From: Nipponacmea schrenckii | Lineage: Eukaryota; Mollusca; Gastropoda; Lottiidae | Length of the DNA stretch: 64,000 nucleotides | Direction: 5' to 3' | NCBI GenBank assembly: GCA_030562195.1 | Contig: JAUJPP010000005.1 | Location: forward strand, 8,428,826-8,492,825 | Shown: piece after piece, positions 11,212-24,335 of the stretch | How the letters are laid out: each line of letters begins with the position of its first letter | How positions within the stretch are numbered: position 1 is the stretch's first letter | The notes under the pieces: model-generated | What the model was told of the DNA's origin: nothing | Databases searched by the model: none | The model's input: the letters and a program-made list of their open reading frames with translations, nothing else | Translations under genes and position numbers: made by a program

Positions 11212-12498
11212 AATAATATATTAATTGTAGTCTTAATTACTGAAATAAAACATAGTTAGCTCCCTTTAATACATAACATCTGTCGGGCTAAAATAATGGG
11301 TGTCTCTCTCAGTCAGATGGTGGCCTAGAGGAGGTGATCTATCGGATTTAAGATAGAATTTGATGAATTTTGAACAAATTTCGAGGGGAAATATCCCACC
11401 CCTTGAATTCAGCACTGGATGTCTAGAATGGGGATGTTTTCAAAGATGGCTACCAAAGTCTGCATCTAATGCCAATGGATGTTTGTAGCTTATTTCGATA
11501 CGATGGAACTTTCCATTTGGGCTAATGTGACGGGAAGGCTAACCCATGCTACAGACATCCTCGTAAGAGTGCCACAAACGACTTCTTATCAACACTACTT
11601 GCTCGGCCATATGTAATAGTAGCCTACATTTCCAAAGATAAGGCGGTAAATTATAATAACAGTTTTTATTTTTAACTTACTTTAGAAGTATAATAGACAA
11701 ATATTGTATAATAAAAAGCCACGATAATTTAGCAGTATGTTCCACCGAGGAAATCAGGAGATGAAATTATATCTATGTAATGTTACAATCTCTGTTAAAT
11801 CTAAATCTATAAGACGATTAGGATTAAAAATCTTATCGATCAATTCGAAATCAAATTCAACTTAATATGCAAAATGTTAATCGTTACTTTATAATTCTAA
11901 ACGTTTCATTGGTTAATTCGGATTGTTTAAGCCAATCACATTTGATGTCGTTAGACAACTCGACCAACCAAAAGACGAATTGACCAATAATACTGTTTCG
12001 ACCGACGAATTGACTGGTATTCCATTAAAATCCTTACAATCATAAAGTTATAAGTATTTTACAACCATAAGGAATGTTTCTTTCACGATTTCTTTTCTTC
12101 TTTGCATTTTAATACACTACCATCACATTTACTGAAATATACAAGATGATAATTATGATGACAATGGCAACGGATCATTATATAAAGGGGCCGTACGGAC
12201 GATAAAAAGGGGCTAGTTTTTCATATAAAATGATAACATCATAGTGGGGTAGGTCATACCCCCCCCCCCCACACACACAAAATAGAGACGCCAATTGATG
12301 AAGATAATGAATGGTGATGATAGTGGATAATGGTAATGGCCATGATGTTTGCGTACTGTAATTCTTTAGTCGACATTTTCATACCAGCAAGTACACGCTA
12401 TTGATCCCGATACAGTTTGCAACTGGACGCTAAAGATTGTAACCATGTACCAATGGCACATCTACGAAAGCACAGGTATGACTTAATTTATATTAGTC
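11212..12498. other. Non-coding gap between a plus-strand exon and WFDC1
   Basis: I see no gene here. It contains a C14 tract near 12258 and presumably the WFDC1 3' UTR next to 12498. Confidence 0.4.
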
Positions 12499-15400
12499 TC
12501 ACCATATTTTTCCTTCTATTTCTATGGTAACCTGATCCATAACCAGCTGGTCATCTAGAATACAACCATGATGTCTAAAGGGAGTTTTATTTTCCTCGTT
12601 GCTTTCCGCAGGTTCCTTCTGCGACCATTTTAAAGGGGCATCTGAAAGAGAAGAGGCAAGAAATGTGTGTATATTATTTCTACCGAGTGTGACACCTGAA
12701 CTACAGCTTATCATATCGCTTTTCAGGATTGCAATCGATTGTCGGATAGCTTAAATTAATCTCTATCAGCTGGTGTAGTTAATATTAATGGCTACACAGT
12801 AACTGAAATTGAGCTCTATCAACTGGTAAAGTAAATTTAAATTTAGAAAAGACTATAAAAAAGATAAGCTGAAATAAAGCCCTATCAGCTGGTAAATTCT
12901 GATTTAGATTGCCATATCCCTTTGAAACCAAGTTTATAAAAAATGAAACCCAACTGTCTTTTGGCTAAACCTCTCGGTAATGATTTTACAAGAAATAAAG
13001 GTTATAAATGCTAATACCAATGCCAAGAGGTTTGACCAAAGATCAGCTGGTAGAAATAAGAAGAGTCTGGAGTTATATCCCTTGTAAAATCATAGTTCTA
13101 GGGGATCCGCTAAATCAACCTCTTGGAGTAAATTTACAACAGAATCTGCTGGATACACAATCTTATATATATTGAGGTACACAAATTTTCTATTTATAGT
13201 CCATGAAAGATCCTAGCATTCTACCACGGGTTCGTAAATTTACCCCAAAGCGAATTAAATTAATACCTCGTAAGACATCATCGACTTGTTTAACACAGTT
13301 TCCTCTGTTTGGTATACCATTGTCCGGATCCCCTTCGTCCTCTATATTACAGAAATAACCATGTGGACACAATAGAGGATCCTCGTCTACATCTACAGGG
13401 CTGGTACTACAGATCTCAACTGAAATAAAAGGAGAGTTTTAAATCCTGGAAGGATTAGAATCGGTCTTGTTTGATAAATAATTGAAGTTAAATCCAGTCT
13501 TATGAATTCTCTTTTTAGAAAAAAAAAGTCTTTATATGTACCTTTTAGAACTATCTAATGACAGAGTAGCATTAAGATGTTCCAGATCGAATTCTAAAGG
13601 GTGGTGAATGGCTCAGTGGTTAGCGAGTTGGACTGTGCTCTAGCGACAGGTGTGGGTTCGAATCCCGATCGGTGCGAGGAAATAAAAATTAGGTCTGATT
13701 CCTAGGCCCGTGCTTTCCCGGAACTACGAGATAGTAGCCCCCCCCCCCTCTATCTAAAGTTTGAACCATGTATTATTCTATAAACCAACGATTGTGATGA
13801 CAAATCCAGCCACAGAGTGGATACAGGTGTTCCAGGCCGGTGTGGGAATTTAAAACGATATTTACCTTCAGTTTCTGTATCTGGTCCATTGACCAACCAA
13901 CTTCTACCAGAGCTCAATCGTCTTCTGGGTTCCTGTATCCAGTCCAAAACTGAAAAATATACCCATAAAATTGATCACTACTGAGGGCGGAGTTCGCGAA
14001 TGAGGGCGGAGTCATAAATGAGGAAGGACAAGTATGAGGGAGAAGGTGAGGGACGCGCTTGCCAATAAGGGATGAGTTTACCAATAAGGGAGGAGGGTTA
14101 AACCCTATGATGAGACACCAAGGTTCGACTTTTTCGTACTAAAAGAAAGTTCAAGTAAAAGTAATGTGTACTTACAGGCAGCTGGTTGAACTTTAGGTCG
14201 GCAAGTATAAGTACAGCCGTTATAACAACATTTATGAGTGTCGTCTTCACATTCTCTATCAGAGTTACATATTTTTACTGCACAGGCACCGTCCAACAGA
14301 ACTTTGGGAACTGGGGGACACTTGTCTTCAAACTGGTCTGAGGTGAACCCCACGGGCGAGTCGGCCATATAATCATAGAATACCTACAATAGAAACGGTA
14401 TATCAAAGGCATATCTGTGGTGGGGGCAAAAATAAAATATAGAGACCAAGGTATCCCGACCCAGAAGCCAACAGATTTCAGATGGTCTGAGATTGTTTTC
14501 AAAAATTATAATTTCCACTTCAAAATAAGACCAATGGCCCACTCATAAATACGCTAGAGAGATCAAATGAGTGAATAAATGAAAGACAGACAAGAATGGA
14601 CGAATGAATGAATGAAAGACAAAGAAGAATGGACAAATGAAATGAATGAATGATAGACAAGAATGGACGAATGAATGAATGAATCATAGACAAGAATGAA
14701 TGAAAGGCAAGCTTAAATGGAAGTATATCTAACGTAGAATGAATCTAATAGCCTATATATTATATTAAAGGTGTATATATAATCACGTGATACAGTAATA
14801 AAGTTCTAAACATAATTCCCGTATCTTTATTGTCTCATTATCTACAATTAACACATGCTGTATCTTAATTATAGTGTAGTTAGATCTCCGTGGAATGTCG
14901 GTATGGCTAGATGGAATTTAATTTTGGTTTGAGCCCAGTACTGTCTAGTCTATAGCCATGTATAATGTCTAGTTTATAGCCATGTATAATGTCTAGTCTT
15001 GAGCCAAATACAATATTGAGCCTATCAGTCAATTACACTGTCTAGCCTATAGCCAAATACACTCTTAAATTCTGCCGTTGGCGAGAGAATATTTTGCTGT
15101 CGGTGATACACAATTTGGCTTGGCCTTTGAAGAGACGGAACATGGCTTTTGACGATGCAGGACTTGGCTCTAAGCGTGATGTAGATATTTGCGAGACATT
15201 CGGCGAGGGAGCATGTGGCTATTTGTGAGATAATCTCTTTAAGAGGGATGATACAACCACTTGAAACTGTCTAATAATTTATAACCTTCAACAAGGTAGA
15301 TATCTAGGGTCTGTTCAGTATCAGATAGATAAGTCGGAAATGGCCGCTGTGAGTTACCGAGATAAGAAGATTATTGCTGATACGATGACTTCAAGTAGGA

Positions 15401-18400
15401 TTGTAACTGACAGTGGTAGGAAACAGGATGGGGTTCGTGTTGTACTTCTCTGTTCCAATTTAGACTAATGAACACTGGCATATAATGCAGTAAGCAAACC
15501 AACTTATTTTAACTCAAGCAAAAATCTTCTTCCTCTGATTTCTTTGTTATCGTGATGTGATGTCTGACAATAAGTTCAGAAAGTTTAAGTTCCAATTATG
15601 ATAATTATTACCACACATTCATGGCATTGAAATACATTTTACAGTTGGATACTAGTTGAATAGTAGTGTAGCATAGTCTTGTCATCAACAAAACATTGAA
15701 ATACAGTTTACAGTGTGATACTAGTTGAATAGTAGTGTAGCATAGTCTTGTCATCAACAAAACATTGAAATACAGTTTACAGTTGGATACAAGTTAAATA
15801 GTAGTGTAGCATAGTCTTGTCATCAACAAAACATTGAAATACCCGTTTACAGTGTGGATACAGTTAATAGTAGTGTAGCATAGTCTTGTCATCAACAAAA
15901 CATTGAAATACAGTTTACAGTTGATACTAGTTGAATAGTAGTGTAGTATAGTCTTGTCATCAACAAAACATTGAAATACAGTTTACAGTGTGATACTAGT
16001 TGAATAGTAGTGTAGCATAGTCTTGTCATCAACAAAACATTGAAATACATTTACAGTGTGATACAGTTAAATAGTAGTGTAGTCATAGTCTTGTCATTCA
16101 TCAAAACATTGAAATACAGTTTACAGTGTGATACAAGTTAAATAGTAGTGTAGCATAGTCTTGTCATCAACAAAACATTGAAATACAGTTTACAGTGTGA
16201 TACTAGTTGAATAGTAGTGTAGCATAGTCTTGTCATCATCAAAACATTGAAATACATGTTTACAGTTGATACTAGTTAATAGTAGTGTAGATAGTCTTGT
16301 CATCAACAAAACGTTGAAATACATTTACAGTGTTGATACAGTTAATAGTAGTGTAGCATAGTCTTGTCATCAACAAAACATTGCAATACAGTTTTCAGTT
16401 GAATCAAGTTGAAATAAGTGTAGCATAGTCTTGTCATCAACAAAACATCTTCATTTTGTGTGGTTTTTATTTCCCAGCTACAAAATAATTGCTAATGCAC
16501 CTTTCAGAGAGTTCAATAGCTGATATTTTCTTGGGATCGAAGGAGGAATGGTGAAGGTCTTTAGATTGGATCAATAGTATCTACATAGTTGTATCACAAA
16601 ACATATACTTTTGGATTGTAAGGTGTCTGTCTTCACTGTCATCAGATTACAAATTAATCTGTAATCTGTTGGTTTGTTAACCGATTGGATCCGATAGATC
16701 ATTATTAAGTCAGAATTACGACTACAATATGATATTCAACATTAGTTGTATCAAATGCCATACTTGGCATTCTTCACTGTATCAAATTCAAAGACATATG
16801 CAAATATCTGTTTGTTGATTACACGTGATATTTTCAGTTTAATGAATCAACAACATTATTGTTATTTTTTCACATAAATCATTTCAAAACAGTCTCTACA
16901 GTGTGATAAGTGGCATTGTTTTGGCAACTTTCATCACAAAAATTTCAAACTTACAGTTTCAATGTTTTGAAAAAATTTCATTGTTTGTGAGTTTTATTTT
17001 GTTTTTTCCCCTAAAAATTTTGCTAAGGTGGCATTCCTTTCAGAGAGTTCACATAGCTGATATTTTTTCGGGGGGGGGGGGGTCTTTAGATTGGTCAACC
17101 TAGTATCCCTTTTGGAGAGTTCACAAAGCTAATATTATCTATTTGGTATTATAAGGTTTGGCAACTGAGCATCCCTTTCAGAGAGTCCACATAGCTATTA
17201 TTGTCTAACTGGTACTAAGTTTTATCAACTCAGCATTCCTTTCAGAGAATTCATAAATTATCTAAAATATATCTTGGTTTGCAAGTATGACCTTCAACTA
17301 TTTTAACTTACGCGTGGTAAATAGCCCCAACCCACCACATGGCTATAAAAGTATAATATATGAACAAAAAGTAAAATATTTTCACGTTGTAGAGTTATCT
17401 ATTATAAGATAAAGCGAAAGTTTAAAAATAGTCTTTCATCACTTCCAGAGTTTTCAATTTCCTGGGTAATTTTATGAGAAGAATACGAGACGTATAGATC
17501 TAGATAACGTCAAATTCCATTTCTCTCAAGTTACTTGTAACTCTGAGAAAATAGAATGAATGGAGTTTTACGTCCTACTCTTCTGCACCTTATGGGTTAA
17601 TAAAGACGGGGAACGAGGTAAATTTTGCTAGTACAGCGTCATTAGCCTACTCTTTTAGCGATATATCCAACTGTGAGGAATGTCCACAGCCTGTACATGT
17701 TATTGTTCGATAGCTGGGTGCTATGATTGCGCTTCCGGTGACAAGACTTCTTCTTTGTTGAATTGTACAAGAACTAAATGTCTACTGCTAATTCTAAAAG
17801 TGATAGAAATAGCCAGAAACGAGGTTTGTTTCATTCACTTGTAAAGAAAAGCGCTAGACGGTTATAAAATACTTTAGAATATATTTAAAATTAAAAACGT
17901 GACTACTGTGTCTCCCCAATATTTCAGGTTTCATCGCGGACAAATGAAGGTTGAAAAATAGAATTTGAAAATGTAGAAACGAGTTCAAATGAGTGAAAAT
18001 ATACGATTTTTAATGATGTCGAAACGATGCTAACAGATTCAGTAAGTTTTGTAACAGACTTCAAACTAGAATCGACTGTATTCTTACTGTTTATAATACT
18101 CATTTAAACCTCGTTACATTAAACAATTGTCAAAACAGACATATGTGAAGAGGGGTGAGGGTGAGAGGAAGGGGTGATAGGGAGGGCAGGAGGAAGGGGT
18201 GGGGGTGAAAAGGAAGGGCGAGGAATAGGGGTGGAGGAAGGGGTGAAAGGAAGGTGAGAGGAAGGGATGAGGGGTGAAAGGAAGGGGTGAAAGGAAGGGT
18301 GGGGGAAGAGTGTTACGAAGGGTGAGAGGAAGGGGAGAGGGGTGAGAAGAAGTAAAAATGACATCTAGACCATGAAGTAAATGTATAACGCGGACTGCAG

Positions 18401-21400
18401 AGTGAGCATGTTCAATTTTGAATATTTTATGCAGATTCTTATCCTATCATTTATGCGTAAATGTAAACTTATAGATAACATTATAATTAAACCAGTGATC
18501 ATAAGTCGTTATAAGTACAAGAACAGCGCGGACTGTAGAGTGAGCATGACTAATCGATTTGAAACACGTGTTTGATATTGTCTGAGATATCTATCAGCTT
18601 GTCAATTGTAGTTAAAGTACTGGTATATCATAATAATCGTACTAATATACACATAGGTCAAATAAATAGACTCTATAGGTCATTTACTGGGTAGTTCAAC
18701 CGATATGGTTCCACTAATCATCCTAATTTATCGTATTACCACCGACAGATTTGAACAACATGTTGGCAGCCATCTTGTTTTACTTTTAAATTCCAGGCTA
18801 ATCCAATCATATTAAGGGATAATAGGCGTTAGAACGAACATAAAATTTTAAGTTCACTCAAATTTGGACAATAACAGTATATATCCACCAGTGGACTCAC
18901 CTATACATCAAAATCCCTCTAAAATCCGATAAATCCCCAAAATAAAGTAGTTAATCATAAAACGCTTGAGCCATCCATCAAGCGATTTTCAAATCGTGTA
19001 AATATAAAGGGAAGTAACTCTAACATGTGAGTTTTCACGCGTCCTTGACCCCTACTGTTGAATTCCACAATGATGTTTTAGCGTTGATTAACCAGACGCT
19101 TTTATTCTCAAACTGAATGGAATCGTCGCTGGCTCACTTTTTTTTTAAAATTCCGAATATATTTTTATTGTGGCTTTTTAAAATTTGGTAAAGTGTGGGA
19201 TGCATACTTATTTAACTAATAGTCAATATTAAACACAAATATAAGCCGTAGGACGAGTGTATTCTAACGCCTATTATCCTATTAAGCGACACGACATAAT
19301 TAAATCAATGTTTAGTGTTTATGAATTTATATAAAATTGAACGGAGTTTTACGTCTGACTGCTCTGTACTGCTGAAGACGAACTTTTATTAGGACTAATT
19401 TTCTATCGGTATCTTTTCTACAGTAAGTTTTTATTTGAATTGTAAAAGAACTGAGCTTCTGTTTTAATTCTGAAAAGGGACACGAATAGCCCAAATTATA
19501 GGTATCCGTAAGATAAAATTGATGTTTAGACGACTATGAACCTGTGAACGATGTTACTGGCAACAAGCCTAAATTAAAACATATAATAACTGAAACACAA
19601 ATAATTGTGCTGTCATTTTGAAAATGATGAATTGCTAGAAAACAAAACTGACTTATTTAAAGAAAGTTTGAAATTGCCAACAGATCTATACCTAGCAAAA
19701 TACATAGGCCTAGTTCTATACATAAATATAAATCTATATACCAAATAAACACAATCACTACAGGAGTATTCTTTTAAAACGTCTGTAAATATTAAAAGTG
19801 CCTCTTAAGCCAGTAAACGTCATATTCATGAATATCCATGACGTCACGTGATTTTTAAAACTGACCAATAAACAAGCTTCTACATGGTTACTTTCTTGTT
19901 TGTTTTGTAAATATCAACACTAGCAAAGAATCGTGAATACTTTGTCGCATACCGTCCTCGAATAAAAAAAAAGTGTTTTGATTATGTTTTTAGAAAAAGT
20001 GAGCCACGGTCCCGTCTATATTCGTATTTGTTGTAAAAGAGGGATATGAAGCTGAAAACACTTCACGACTTGTGGTTTTCGAGGAATATATCCCTTTAAG
20101 TATAAAACAGTGGTCAGTATATGAACATATGTTGAGCACTCGGGAAAACAACAAGCTGAAACTTGTTAGAACAACTTGAGAATGTTGTAAACGAATCTAG
20201 CTAGTGAAAATAGTAATAGGGGTATCATATATATACTTAAACATTTCTTACATTGTTCTGAACATAGAAAATAGGTAACAAATTAACATTACAGTCGGGT
20301 CTAATTGACTTCAGGTTGGTGGTCGAACGTTTCAAGTAATCCCAACCTTCTGAGACGATAACTTATTCCAAACGCAATCGCAACTTTTTGTCTGTTTCAG
20401 TAAATTTTCTATAGAGACAATTTAACACATTAACGTTACAGTCGCGTCTAATTTATTTCATAAGAGGCACATCCTTGTTTTCTTTTTTAGAAGAAATCAA
20501 GTTTTATATAAGAGCACTGATTCTATTTTATTTCATTTCGTTAATCCAGAATCCAATTCTTTTCATGAAGCCTATTTTCTATTTCATTTCATTCGTACAA
20601 TAACATGCAGGGCATAACTACACAAGACTCTATTTCATTTCATTAACACAGGTTCTATTTTATTTCATTTACACAGGATCTATTTTATTTCATTAACACG
20701 GGTTCTATTTTATTTCATTAACACGGGTTCTACTTTATTTCATTAACACGGGTTCTATTTTATTTCATTAACACGGGTTCTATTTTATTTCATTAACACG
20801 GGTTCTATTTTATTTCATTAACACAGGTTCTATTTCATTTCATTAACACAGGTTCTATTTCATTTCATTAACACGGGTTCTATTTTATTTCATTAACACG
20901 GTTTCTATTTTATTTCATTAACACGGGTTCTATTTTATTTCATTAACACGGGTTCTATTTTATTTCATTAACACGGGTTCTATTTTATTTCATTTGCGCT
21001 TTGACATACAGGACCTGATTACTATTACGTGAGACTTTTTTATCATTTCATTGCAGTAAAAAAATTCCAGAAAATGCCAAGAGTTGATTACTAGTATTAT
21101 GGTTTGAGAACAATTGGTACTCGGGTCTGCGACTCTAATTTCTTCCAGATAGACATTCCAGTCTTCAGGAAATAGGTCACACATGCTCTCGACCTGGCAT
21201 ATCGGAACACGTGTATAGGACTTATTCCTCGGCATGAATATTAACCAGGGCTTGTAGGCCACGGTACAGTTGTCTGAAGTTCATTATTATTTCAGTTATT
21301 CAAGATTAAAATTTAGGATTTTTTCAACCCACTTTATCCCTTGTCAGTGATGTAGGTCGAAGGGGCTGACATGGGGAAAAATTGTCTAGTCGTTCGGATG

Positions 21401-22807
21401 GGACTGTGAATCGAGGTCCCGTGAGCTACAAGCTGTACATATTAAAGACCCCTCGACAGTTGGAAATCGATCGCCAAAAGAGTAGGCTTATGCCGCTGTC
21501 CAGTTCGTTCCGTTTTTCTACTCTCATCCAATGACCCACTAACTGAAGAAAATTTATAAGTATCATCAAAAATTCAAAGGGTTCAATTTGGTTTATTTTT
21601 GTTTACTTTTATCGCTATTCGGTTGTTGACTATGTACTTAGTTTGTTGACAATTTGGTTTTACGATTCTTTAGGTATACCACTTAAAGTTGGGTTCCCTT
21701 AAACGTGTACTTGTAATTTGAACTTGTACAAAATAATACTAGGAGACAATGTAGCATTGATAGCTTAGCTTTAAATATACCAAGCTATGTGGTAATAGCA
21801 TGGCATTGTGAAGATGGTTTAGAGTTTGTCATAAACCATGCGTCAAGCTATGTGGCATAGGTCTTCATTTGCCTACTACATGTAAATTAATCTGTGCGAC
21901 TGAGTTTCCATAGACTAAAATTTCCGTTGTTTTGTTAAAAAACTGGGTTTAAAACGTTAATTTTTTTTGTGGCATTCCATCTTTAAAATGTCGAACTATT
22001 TTATTTTTCTTAGTCTTCCTGACCCCGACCTTTTAATTAAAAACCGATTGTAAAGCGAGACTATAGTCGCCACTCCTACCTCAAGTTAAATGGCATTCTA
22101 CTAGTTAACTTAGAAAGGACAGGGGAGAAAATTAAATACACAATAGCAAAAGTGTTGAACCTTAAGGCAGTACCTTTTGGATGAATCACTAGTTAGATGG
22201 ACTGGGTGTGGGGTCATATAATTGTCAAGGGTAATTAGGAGGGGTGGGGGTGGTAGTATCAGGCATTTAGGAACTCCATGACAAGAAATTTAAAACTGGG
22301 AGGGCATAGGGCAAAATCGGTCCCAACCCCCTCCCCCCTTCGTATAAACACCTTTGCCTCTTTATATATTTAGGATATACAGAAACTTCGCTAACTGTAA
22401 CCCTTTTTAAAATGAAAATCTGAAGCTTTGTTCATCTGAAATCAGCGAGACCTTTCATAGTTCATGGATCTAACAACAGATACGTCTCATTAGATTTCTT
22501 CATTAACAAGTCCTTTTGACCTATTGTACTGCACCTTTCTCTGATTTTAGATTCTAAAAAGGGATACAGGAAGCTAAATATCCCGTTCTATCAGATATAA
22601 GCCTTTTTCTTAATCTTAATCTTGAAGTCCTCGATTAAAGTTTAAAAAAAAAAAATAAAAGCAATATCTTACCCCATCGGACAACCATCGATCGCTATCC
22701 TCGCTATCCTTATCACGATATACCTTATCACGATCGGTTTCTATGACGATACTTTTGGTGATAACTGTAGGTATGATCAATGACAGCAATATTTGTATCA
22801 CGATCAT
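12499..22807 (-). CDS. WFDC1: WAP four-disulfide core domain protein 1 (WFDC1/ps20)
   Basis: Five exons join in phase: 22807-22673, 14383-14176, 13949-13866, 13419-13267 and 12641-12499, giving 240 residues (human is about 220). Exon 1 encodes a signal peptide (MIVIQILLSLIIPTVITKS) and an acidic/basic linker; its GTAAGA donor is phase 0 and matches the phase-0 acceptor of exon 2. Exon 2 carries one WAP domain with the full eight cysteines (CPPVP, GACAVKIC, REC, KCCYNGCTYTC; about residues 67-107). Exons 3-4 carry the WFDC1-specific downstream region: a LDWIQEP...SWLVNGPD block and CSTSPVD...PLLCPHGYFC...GIPNRGNCVKQ, which parallels the vertebrate order closely. The last exon is variable. WFDC1 is a secreted protein implicated in growth and tissue remodelling in vertebrates; the function here is inferred by homology. 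The first intron is about 8.3 kb and full of repeats. The exon 1 assignment rests on phase and composition. Confidence 0.88.
13005..13100. repeat. Single copy of the 80-bp repeat family B
   Basis: Contains accaatgccaagaggtttga, ccaaagatcagctggtagaa and ttatatcccttgtaaaatca, matching the unit tandemly arrayed at 39762-40238. It lies in a WFDC1 intron; a neighbouring stretch at 12750-12910 holds three copies of a separate 'ctatcarctggtaaag' motif. Confidence 0.7.
13599..13690 (+). mobile_element. tRNA-derived SINE head (second subfamily)
   Basis: Box A-like tggctcagtggttagcgagt and box B-like gggttcgaatccc lie about 30 bp apart, as in a tRNA promoter. The sequence then runs into a non-tRNA body (gaggaaataaaaattaggtc). 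It differs from the SINE at 41646-42010 between the boxes. It is not called a functional tRNA gene because the acceptor stem ends do not pair convincingly. It sits in a WFDC1 intron. Confidence 0.65.
14565..14710. repeat. gaatgaatga-rich tandem repeat
   Basis: About 45-bp units combine gaatgaatgaa tetranucleotide runs with agacaagaatggacaaatg-like segments. It lies in the first WFDC1 intron. Confidence 0.75.
15625..16448. repeat. About 68-70-bp minisatellite, about 12 copies
   Basis: Units contain cattgaaatacagtttacag, tagttgaatagtagtgtagc and atagtcttgtcatcaacaaa. Copies differ by small indels and substitutions. It lies in the first WFDC1 intron. Confidence 0.92.
16500..17260. repeat. Cluster of the 'ctttcagagagttcacatag' motif
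   Basis: The motif occurs at about 16503, 17037, 17108 (diverged), 17170 and 17230, each followed by an AT-rich segment with ctgatatt or ctattatt. Isolated relatives occur near 52573 and 57411. A G12 run lies near 17071. Confidence 0.6.
17553..17720 (-). mobile_element. SINE fragment
   Basis: From the tail gaatggagttttacgtccta through ctcttctgcaccttatgggt and the gctagtacagcgtcattag block to the caactgtgagga block, matching the element at 41646-42010 on the minus strand. It has internal deletions and lacks the tRNA-like head. Located in the first WFDC1 intron, in sense orientation. Confidence 0.8.
18140..18350. repeat. Purine (gaggaagggg) low-complexity tract
   Basis: Almost pure G/A on the plus strand, with units such as ggaaggggtgagagg. 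The proline/serine-rich open frame on the minus strand is compositional. Confidence 0.85.
18812..19285. mobile_element. MITE-like element flanked by TTAA, about 474 bp
   Basis: The left end TTAAgggataataggcgttagaa is mirrored by the right end ttctaacgcctattatcc followed by ta and TTAA. The terminal inverted repeats are about 20 bp and TTAA sits at both ends, as for piggyBac-type insertions. The interior is AT-rich and non-coding. Classification is by the ends only. Located in the first WFDC1 intron. Confidence 0.55.
20570..20993. repeat. 25-bp minisatellite, about 15 copies
   Basis: The unit is cattaacacgggttctattt followed by tattt. Copies are nearly identical through the middle of the array and decay upstream to about 20510. 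Located in the first WFDC1 intron. Confidence 0.92.
21338..21530 (+). mobile_element. SINE fragment (body without head or tail)
   Basis: Contains ccttgtcagtgatgtaggtc, gtctagtcgttcggatggga, the cgaggtcccgtgagctacaa block, ctcgacagttggaaatcgat and aggcttatgccgctgtcc. All are in the order of the full element at 41646-42010 on its sense strand. Located in the first WFDC1 intron, antisense. Confidence 0.85.
21740..21880. repeat. Fragment of repeat family A
   Basis: Contains taatagcatggcattgtgaa and a tcaagctatgtgg repeat, inverted relative to the array at 9380-9785 and matching copies at 39300-39420. Confidence 0.6.
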
Positions 22808-24335
22808 TTTTATTTTTTTGTCTTTTCACCTAAAGTTTTTAATTCATATCATAATATATCCATTTCTTGTGTAAAAAGGTTGCACAAGTTTGAAACTGTC
22901 GGTATACGTTCACAAACGTACTACCAAATTCGTGTTGTTTCAACGTAACTGACGTTTCGATATCCTTTGAAACAATTTTTCACTAACGCCGGCTTAGTTT
23001 TTGTGTTTCTCAAATATACGTTCAACTTTTATAGAAGAAGTTTACAAATAAACAAATTTTCCTTTAATTCTTTGAACTTTTTTCGGTTTATACTTTAATT
23101 CCTTAAGCGTCTATTTTAATTAGACACGTGGACTTGAAACTTCTTTTTACATATTCCTTAAACTGTGCTCATCTAACGTTTTAATCCTCGCTTAAACTTC
23201 TTTACCAAAATTTCTTAAGTTTACTCTTTCATTATTTTAATCCTCGCTTAAATTTACAAGAGTCGGACGGTTAAACTTCTTTACCAATATTTCTTAAATC
23301 TTTCTTTTCAAATTTTTTAATCCTCACTTAAAGTCGGACTTAAAACTCGGTTAAATTTCAGACACCGTTTTGTTTCAATGTCTTAAGTCTCGCTTATATC
23401 CAAAAACAACAAGACTTAAAATTCCATTTCATTCCATCTTCCATTTCAATGTCTTAACTCTCGCTTAAACACAGAAAACGGGACTTTAAATTCTATTTAA
23501 TTCGATTTAAATCACATTCCAAAATCACTTATCCTAACTATAGTGTTACGTTTAAATGACCGAGAATTACCGTAAACACCGAAATAGTCTTCACCGCGAC
23601 TGACCTAGTGAGTGGTGCATTCGAAGCCTTTACTTCAGTTAACTTTTAAAAGAAAAGTCTGTAGTCAAATGGAATTTCCTTCCCTGTCGAACACTGGGTG
23701 TATTGTGGAAAAAAAATAGTGTGTGGTCTCTTTCCACGTGAAGTTAATCTTAAAGGGACACATTCATCTAAATATTAGATTTGTCAGCTACGACAGCTCA
23801 ATTTAGCCATACGTATCTCTTTTTATAATGAATCTCCGAAGACAGGCTTGACTGCGAAAACAATATTTCATACATCTTTCAAATATCTAATTGAAATGGA
23901 AAAATATTATTTTTTATCTAAAAGGGGCCTCACACCATAGCGACCCCAAATTACACCTGGTTACAAATAGGAATAGCGGTTATATATTTCGAACGCAACT
24001 CCCATACATATTGAGTAGTCAGATGCTTTCGGTACTAATAACCGCTATGATTATTCGCAACCCCACGTAGACTGACGGGTTATCGTTTTGTGATAGAGCT
24101 CCTTTAAGTTGCCGACATTAAGTTTAAGAAAGGACTTTTGTCTTAAACAAACCAATTACTCGCGTTAAACCTCCATTAACGACCTTTTTATGAGTTGAAT
24201 TTGTGTATAGATTATTCATAATGCATACACAGCGAAATATTGGCCAATATGTTAAAACACTTGTCAATTTTAACAAAAAGCAAGATTTTTCTAAAATACA
24301 AACCTATACTCATTTTACACATTCATTTTCGTTCC
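22808..24335. other. 5' flank of WFDC1 with an about 85-bp degenerate repeat
   Basis: This is the upstream flank of the minus-strand WFDC1 start at 22807. From about 23160 to 23490 a degenerate unit containing ttttaatcctcgcttaaa and cttctttaccaaaatttctt recurs three to four times. No other coding signal was seen. Confidence 0.5.

Noticed and set aside
13599..13690. A genuine tRNA gene
   Set aside because: Box A and box B are present but the acceptor-stem ends do not pair and the sequence continues into a SINE body.
15625..16448. CRISPR-like array
   Set aside because: There are no distinct spacers; units are contiguous tandem copies in an animal intron.
17778..17823. First exon MSTANSKSDRNSQKR on the plus strand
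   Set aside because: The donor (gtttgt) is weak and the only nearby acceptor gives a stop after a few codons; it lies inside a WFDC1 intron next to a SINE.
18119..18364. Proline/serine-rich protein on the minus strand
   Set aside because: Direct translation of a purine-rich low-complexity tract.
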